This document shows, piece after piece, positions 57,530 through 64,000 of a DNA stretch of 64,000 nt (position 1 is its first letter; every line of letters begins with the position of its first letter). The notes beneath the pieces were generated by a model. It was not told where the DNA came from. It did not search any database and saw only the letters and a program-made list of their open reading frames with translations. The DNA comes from Aphrophora alni. Its lineage: Eukaryota; Arthropoda; Insecta; Hemiptera; Aphrophoridae. The stretch is taken from NCBI GenBank assembly GCA_963513935.1, contig OY740771.1, forward strand, positions 14,041,138-14,105,137. Direction: 5' to 3'. Both the position numbers and the translations under genes were made by a program.

Positions 57530-60330
57530 AAGTTGAATAACATATAAGATATGAGAGAAAAAAGTTTCAAATTCTAAAATATTGAAATTTTCAATTATAT
57601 CTCCTGAATTTCAATACAATCTCATAGTCTAAACCAAAATAATAAATAAATCGGTGAATATCTTTCCTGCTAAAACCTTTAACATAATATTTACCTACGA
57701 GAGAAAAAGACAGATGGAATCTAGTTTAACCCAGATTTCTAAAAGTTCTTTATAGTTTTAGTGCTTTTAAAGAATATTTTCTTTTCAGTTAATCCACTCT
57801 GACAATTGGAACGAGGGATTCCAATCCTTGAAGTAGTCTTGAGTAATCAAGGTTTTACGGGTGACAAGAACAAAAGCTTGGCTTGGAACATTAAATCCAC
57901 GACTCGGCCTCGGGAAATGTCTTCGAGATGCTGTCACCAGCCTTAGTGATAATCTATTTGCGATATTTTATCGCCACATCTGCTGCCGTCTCTAAATTAA
58001 AAGCTCAATACGATACTCATAAATGTCAAAGCTAGTGTTGATGTAATGGGGGGGGATATTTCATTTAAATCTTAAAAGACAGGTTTTACGGGATTTATAG
58101 TTTCTGAAAGCGACACTCTTATTTATTTTATAAGAAATGTTCCTTATAAAGTCCAATCGAATAATATATATGATTTGTAAACTCAGTTTATTTGTAAACT
58201 CTGCGTTTAGTATTCATTATGGCATAACCATATTTTTTTCAAAATACAGTGATTTTTACTCTATAAAATTTTTTTGAGGAGTTAAAAAAATCTTGTTTGT
58301 AAATATTATCAAACTAACATAATTTGAACACAATTATTAGGGTACAATTTATAAATTCAGAATTTGTATTGTAGTAATTCAAAATTTTAAATGAACAAAA
58401 AATCAAATTTCATAACTATAGGGGGATAGCTTAATTGGCAGAGAGCACACTTTCTTGCTGTAGTTCGAAATAGGAAACCGTTACAGATATACAGGTTCTA
58501 TCCCAGTTAATGACGTTGCATTTTTTGCATGAGTTGTCTTCTTTCCTGTCTTCTTTAGTTAGTAACAGGCGCAATGAAAAGACGTTATAGTTGGACAGGG
58601 TAATTCTTTTATCGTTGGAACTATTGGTATATCGAAAACTATTAATCCGTTGGAAAACTTTAAATGGAGGAATGTTGTTAGTTTTTCGTATAACTTAAAA
58701 ATCTTTTTTGTAAACTCTGAATAATGGTTCCCAATTTTAAATTTTCTTATAGGGACTTCTGTATTGTTTTTAGGATTCTGTACAAACATTTAAGACTTCT
58801 TATAATTGGTTATTTTTTGATAAACTTACCCGTTTAGGTGGGATAGGCCCTCGAAGATTTGTCATTTGAATCATTTTCAATAAACGATTTTAAATACTTC
58901 CCATTGTTGAATTGAGATAAAAATGTAAGTAAGCGTAGTCTAGGATGTGTAATTACTGATGTAGAACTACAAATAAAATAAATAATTGTATAGGCTATTT
59001 AATTTCTTATTTAGATTATTCTACACTCTACATTGTTTAGCTAACAATAGATTGTAGTATGGTTTTAATTTGTTGCATACCATAAAAATAAGTATTCCTA
59101 TAAGAAATTAAAAAGGTGGCAGCAGTATAGGAAAATGGCGGTAATTCAAAATTTGGGACAAAATAGGTTTGTAAATAAGTAACAATGTTTCCCAATTTAA
59201 AGTATTTCATCAAATGAAGTGATTACCAGTTCTCAAGATAAAAAAAGACCCTCTAACACGTCTATATATGTATATACACGTCTCTAAAATTTTAGCCTAA
59301 GTGATTGAAAGACTTTCATGATAGAAAACCAATACACTCAAGAATTTAAAAAAAAAAAATTCCATCAAAATGTTAAAGTCTATTATGTATACCATATCCG
59401 ATATACGCAATGGAGATAAAATCATGTGTCAACAAAATAATAATGTCAAGTTTTTGACGGAAATATGTGATACGAGGTTCCCTGAATCCAAATAGTGATT
59501 TTTGAAATTATATTTGTCGTACTTGTAACTTTCTTCAGTCGAAACGGGTAACCATTTTATTCGCGTTTCTTATGAACATATTACAAAACACTTGTCCATT
59601 TTATAACTCAAAATATTGGGGTAACTGCCATAAGAAAAAAACTCAAAATTACGATTTTTTTTTTTCAAAATCAGCTCTATCAGATTTCCATCAAATTTTG
59701 CTTGCGTGAAGCCTTTAAGGAACCATACAAAACGTATTGGTCGTCTTCTCCAAAAAAATGCTTGTTCAAAAGTTCTCAGTATAAAAAAGAAAGAAAATCG
59801 GCCAAATGGATGTTTAAAATATTTTCAAAAATCGGTTTAGCAAACAGTTTCGGGTCATTTATTTTACTAAAATATGAACTAAATAGTTAGAAGACAAGAG
59901 AAAAGAGTTATTTGCCTACATTTTTAGTTTAGTATACATTTTAAAAATTCTAGACCCAAAACCGGCCCACATCAATTTTGTTTGGTCCACAGTTTGGATT
60001 GTAATACTATACTATATTACAAATGGATATTAATCCATACAATATTTTGACTCAATAAGTCCAAACTGATACTTATATCCGCAAGACCCCGACATCGATT
60101 ATTTCACCAAACACATAACTTTCTCTACAAACGCGTATGTGATAAAGTAATAAAAGAGTCAAGCGAGTGTTGAAACCAAACGACTTAGGGTCCGTAGGCC
60201 TGTTGGGACAGTTACAAAGTCGGGGCAATTTTAATTGTACAAACAGACGCGGGTGAAGGGGCCTTGGTTTTACGCTAATTAAGAGAAATCAATGAAAATA
60301 CATCCTTTTTAAAAATAATTATTGAATTGT
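57530..60330. other. AT-rich sequence without recognisable gene
   Basis: Apart from the tRNA-like sequence at 58423, nothing was recognised. The 62-codon open stretch at 59702 has no family features. Confidence 0.55.
58423..58510 (+). ncRNA. tRNA-like sequence, possible SINE head
   Basis: TAGCTTAATTGG (about 58428-58439) fits the pol III A-box consensus exactly. GGTTCTATCCC (about 58493-58503) fits the B box except for one base. The boxes are about 65 bases apart, longer than in a plain tRNA, and no paired acceptor stem closes around them. It is therefore more likely a tRNA-derived SINE head or a decayed tRNA than a working gene. Confidence 0.4.
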
Positions 60331-60339
60331 TTTAAAATT

Positions 60340-60800
60340 TTACAGGCTACAAATTTCTCATTGTGTGGTTATATTAAGTTGTATTCTTCCTACAAAAAAC
60401 TATAATATATGATTTCGCACTGCAATTTAATTTTAAATCCAATTTTACTGTTTTCACATTTAAAGGTCTCGCCGTGTTCAAGTTAAAGAGTGGGGGATGA
60501 TATCTGACATTTTATATATGGCCTAGCGACAATATATTATTTTTTTCGTCAATTTAACATACATATTCGTAATAAGATTAATTTCTAGTTTTAATTGATA
60601 CGACACACATATCAAACAAAAAATCATCTCTGTAGTTTTTGCCCCTTAAACACCCCATGTTATTTTATTACCGCTGTAATTCCCCTATAGAAATATATAG
60701 GATTTATCGTCTTGTCTGTTTAGACTGGTTGCGACTGGCAGACAGACAGACGGACGGAGACGCTCGTTTAATTAAAAGGGTCCTAAGTTTTACCTCCGGA
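60340..60800 (+). repeat. Third copy of the ACAGACAG-end dispersed repeat
   Basis: It runs parallel to 26840-27230: CTCATTGTGTGGTTATATTA, AACTATAATATATGATTTCG, CGCCGTGTTCAAGT, TAGTTTTTGCCCCTTAAAC, ATCGTCTTGTCTGTTTAGAC and CAGACAGACAGACGGACGG. No coding frame. Confidence 0.65.
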
Positions 60801-61574
60801 CCCTAAAACCGGTAACAAAATTTCAAATCAGCAAACATTTCATGTTTATTTCAATTTTTCTTTACTCCCTAAGTAACTACCCGATGTTTTATTTTGTACA
60901 ACTGATGATCTGCACATATGTCGAGGTCGTCAAACCAGAAACAAAAAATTTCACAACCTATCAAGTCTTTATATCAGCTGATATTGACGTATTTCTCTGT
61001 TACATTTTGTAAACATATTTGAAAACTGCAAAACTCCCAACAGACATTTTTATCTTCCTTGTAACGTCTAGAATAGACGCAGAGTTTTCTTTTATTTTCC
61101 AGCTGATTGCTCTAAGCTTGTAATAGCATCAGGAAAGTTAATTGTTATGACACTAATTCGATTACATGGGTTTAAAACTCGCGATTTAATCTAGATGTTT
61201 TCAGAATTCAACACGCAATTAGTTTACTTTTTAACCCAATTATCTTCATTCTATTGGAGTCGACATAATTTGTTTAGTACTTAAAAGTAATTATACATCC
61301 TATTACTTTCAATATGCCTTCAAGTTTTAGACAAGGATAATTGAGAATATTAAATTCATCGACTTGAACGCAGAGGATGTAAGAAAATTTAGACGGAAAC
61401 TTGAAACTAAGTTTTCACAACATCGGCTAAAACGATTTTGATAAAATTGTGTTGATACAGAGTTGCTAGGAAACCGTCGTTGATAGAAACGCCCAAACCA
61501 AATCAGTTGTTAGTTGAAACCATCTGTTTTGTATTGTTGTGTAACGTTTTACCAACGTAAGTGAGTTTTGCAGT

Positions 61575-62110
61575 GTTACTGGAAGACTGAGATTGATAGA
61601 GTTTCAATGATGTTGAGATTGGAATTTCGAATATCATCATCAACGAGTAAAACAATTACAAGAATTCGTGATAAAATTGAAGTCGATGAAACCGTGGGAA
61701 ATGTAATCAAAAGACGTAGAAAATTTGAATGAGTAATGATAATGCAGCCCTTTACAAGATCCCTAAAGAAATCTTCCAGTCGTTTTTTTTTGTGAAACTA
61801 ATATTAGAAAAGAGAATGTTCGTAGAATTTTACAAGCTCACAAGTGGTGACCACAAATCACAAGACTTCTGCATGCATTTACTGAAGACTGGAGAGTAGT
61901 TTTGAAAATTGTATCAAGTTTGTAACAAATAAACGGTTTGAAGATCAAATTGTATGGTCGGATGAAATCACCTTTAAACTTAATGGAACAAATAGGCATT
62001 ACTGGGCTAAAGCAAACACATACCAAAGTTCGTTAATTTACAAGGCTTAACAGTTTGGTCTATCTACAAGAGGTATTGTTGAGCCATTTTTCTTTGAGAA
62101 GACTGTCATC
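61575..62110 (+). pseudogene. IS630-Tc1-mariner transposase remnant
   Basis: Plus-strand reading with frame changes gives ITRIRDKIEVDETVGNVIKR (helix-turn-helix and linker region), then NVRRILQAHKW, LLHAFTEDW, and VWSDEITFKLNGTNRHYWA, which holds a catalytic aspartate. GLTVWSIYKRGIVEPFFFE follows. This is the motif order of Tc1/mariner-class DDE transposases with the conserved SDE block. Several stops and shifts destroy the frame. The C-terminal third is absent. A hammerhead-like motif follows at about 62131-62165. Confidence 0.75.
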
Positions 62111-63289
62111 TGACGAATACTGTAAAACAACAATGAAGATGTCGACTTTGTCGTTGAAACGCGTTTCAATAAACGTACTCTATATATGCAAATTTGTGTT
62201 CAAGTATTATTCTATCAGTACACTAAGATATGGCCAAAACATACCAGATTTGATTAAAAACGGTTCATGTGTTAAGCCATAAAACATTGCACGTACAACA
62301 GACATGATCTCAAAAACTTTTTTGGGCTCAAAAAAGGTACATCCGCTTTTTTGACATTTACTAAAAATGCCAAATGTTTCATTGCTTATACATGAGTTAA
62401 TATAAATTTAAAATACTACATACTAACTAAATGGAGTATCAAAAAGGTATACTCAGCAATATGAACACATTTCTCAGCTGGCAAGTGTCTATGCGTACCT
62501 GAAATGAAAAAATAAAAAAAATTAGTTAAGAATATCATAAAGAATAATATAAAAAGCAGAAGTTGATAACAATTTATGGAACTATCATGAACTCTTTGAA
62601 ATGTTAATAACTCTCTCCCATCCAACTACATGTTAAATCGGAGCGGTCTTGAAGAAGTTTTGCCTCCCTCGAGACCCTCACCAATTCCCTCCGTTCTTCA
62701 GCTCTTCGTTTCCAATTTTTTAAAACCATATTCTGTAGATCATCAAAGACGTCATATTTCCCACCCCCCCTCTGGGTTTCAAATAAAGATCTTTGGTGTA
62801 TTTGTTTCTCATATTTGAAGGCAAAAACCTCTCGGTCATCGTCTCCTTATCTCTTTAGTGGATCTATTGTTGTCCATCATCACCAGATGAACCAACTATT
62901 TGAACCATGCCTTATTAAATACCCAAGATATGACCAATATATATCCACGAACCAAATTTCATTACAATCGCTAAACGAGTTTGTGTTGTGAATGGGCAGA
63001 CGCACATTTTTTTCAAAACTATTAGAACCAGGGCATCTCAAAAAGGATAAATCCTCTATTTTTCGACATTGTCTTATGAGTTCAAAGTTTAAATTTCAAC
63101 CAGCTCCGAGGAACTAGAAGGGGAGGCGCACATGGAGCCTCTCGACACAACACCATACTCAACTCATAAAGATAGGGATGCTGGAAGCAATATACCACTA
63201 GCACACTTCCACCATAACAAGACATTACTCAGAGCATACTCCCAGACGCCGAAATCCCTGTACAGGCAGAGTATGCTCAAATGGTACTC

Positions 63290-63670
63290 ATGTCGGTAAG
63301 GTTCCACAAACAACGTTTGATGTGTCACCGTCGGGTAGCTCACGCGATACCCTCCCCCACAATGTCACCTACTTAGGGCGGCGCAAGTTACCCACCTACC
63401 CGGGATAGGGTAGCCCATCAAGCCGAAGTTGAAAGCTAGTAATAGCTTTCTCGCAGTTTCCATGGGCCGACATCATGGGGTGTAGTGTACGACCTTATTT
63501 TAGGAGGGTACCTTCTCCTAGAGCTCGTGATAACAAGGTTCCCCAAGCAACGCGTGATGAGTATCCGTAAGGTCGCTCACGTGATATCTTACCTCACATC
63601 GTATACCGAGAACGACCCTCGTTACTCACCTACATGGGATAGAGTAGTCTATCCCCTAGTTTTAGATATG
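63290..63670 (+). repeat. Diverged tandem duplication, unit about 235 bp
   Basis: Two units share AAGGTTCC(A/C)CAA(A/G)CAACG, GTAGCTCACGCGATA or its variant GTCGCTCACGTGATA, and GGGATAG(G/A)GTAG. They start at about 63298 and 63535. The open frame 63485-63808 runs through the second unit and has no recognisable product. Confidence 0.6.
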
Positions 63671-64000
63671 ACCTCACATCGGTTATTTTACCCATCACAT
63701 AACTTGCAACATAATAGGTATATGGAACAGTCAAATATAATATTCGATATTTTTAAAATGACCTCCATTTTGAAATTCACCATTAGTTATTTGCGATTAG
63801 TTGTATAAGGATTTATAATATCCTACATACCAAATTACGAGGAAATCCTGTCAAAACATAAGGCCTTTAGAATGTTTAACAAAGTCCCACTTGCGTAAGC
63901 ACACACAGAAATAATCTGGTTGGACGAGTGAACATAATATCCGAATTTCACTAAAATAGTTAAATCTTCACATATACACATAAAGTGCTCATATACAGGT

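Noticed and set aside
63485..63808. 107-codon open frame near the right end
   Set aside because: It lies across a diverged tandem duplication, has no motif and reads through a non-homologous 3' part.

Overview
The window looks like insect (arthropod) nuclear DNA. It is very AT-rich and almost free of long open reading frames. It carries TTAGG/CCTAA repeats, the usual insect telomere unit, and is packed with eukaryotic transposable elements. I see no ordinary host gene with a full exon structure. The order and species cannot be fixed from the sequence.

The most notable object is a complete minus-strand LTR retrotransposon at 7573-13780. It has two nearly identical 1.70 kb LTRs, a 4-bp target duplication, a candidate primer-binding site and a gag-like ORF. 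No reverse transcriptase or integrase is visible. Where pol should be, it carries an intronless, same-strand, open 239-codon piece of a tubulin polyglutamylase of the TTLL6/TTLL13 clade. This reads as a host mRNA captured by a non-autonomous LTR element. A good splice donor at the end of gag and a plausible acceptor near the start of the TTLL ORF are in compatible phase, so a gag-TTLL fusion transcript is possible.

The rest, by region. 1-7.5 kb: mostly unannotated AT-rich DNA, an inverted-repeat element (4.7-5.15 kb) and a Tc1/mariner-class remnant. 14-15.7 kb: a TIR element containing a large palindrome with hammerhead-ribozyme-like cores. 16.6-18.6 kb: a dead LINE broken by a TTAGG tract and by a TTAA-flanked DNA transposon fragment. 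21-31 kb: two inverted copies of a 0.67 kb TG...CA repeat, a hAT-like MITE nested in a SINE-like repeat, a palindrome near 27.4 kb, and a Penelope-like GIY-YIG endonuclease fragment. 33.7-44.5 kb: hairpin MITEs, (TTAGG)n tracts, a tandem array and the best hammerhead-like motif (43.29 kb). 45-55 kb: five copies of one repeat that share a conserved reading frame, a GC-rich island and a dead mariner. 56-64 kb: microsatellites, a Helitron-like repeat, a tRNA-like sequence, a second Tc1/mariner-class remnant and a tandem duplication.

The link between the hammerhead-like motifs and Penelope-like elements rests on published knowledge that such elements carry minimal hammerhead ribozymes. Folding and cleavage have not been tested here. 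All similarity statements come from reading the sequence by eye, without database searches.
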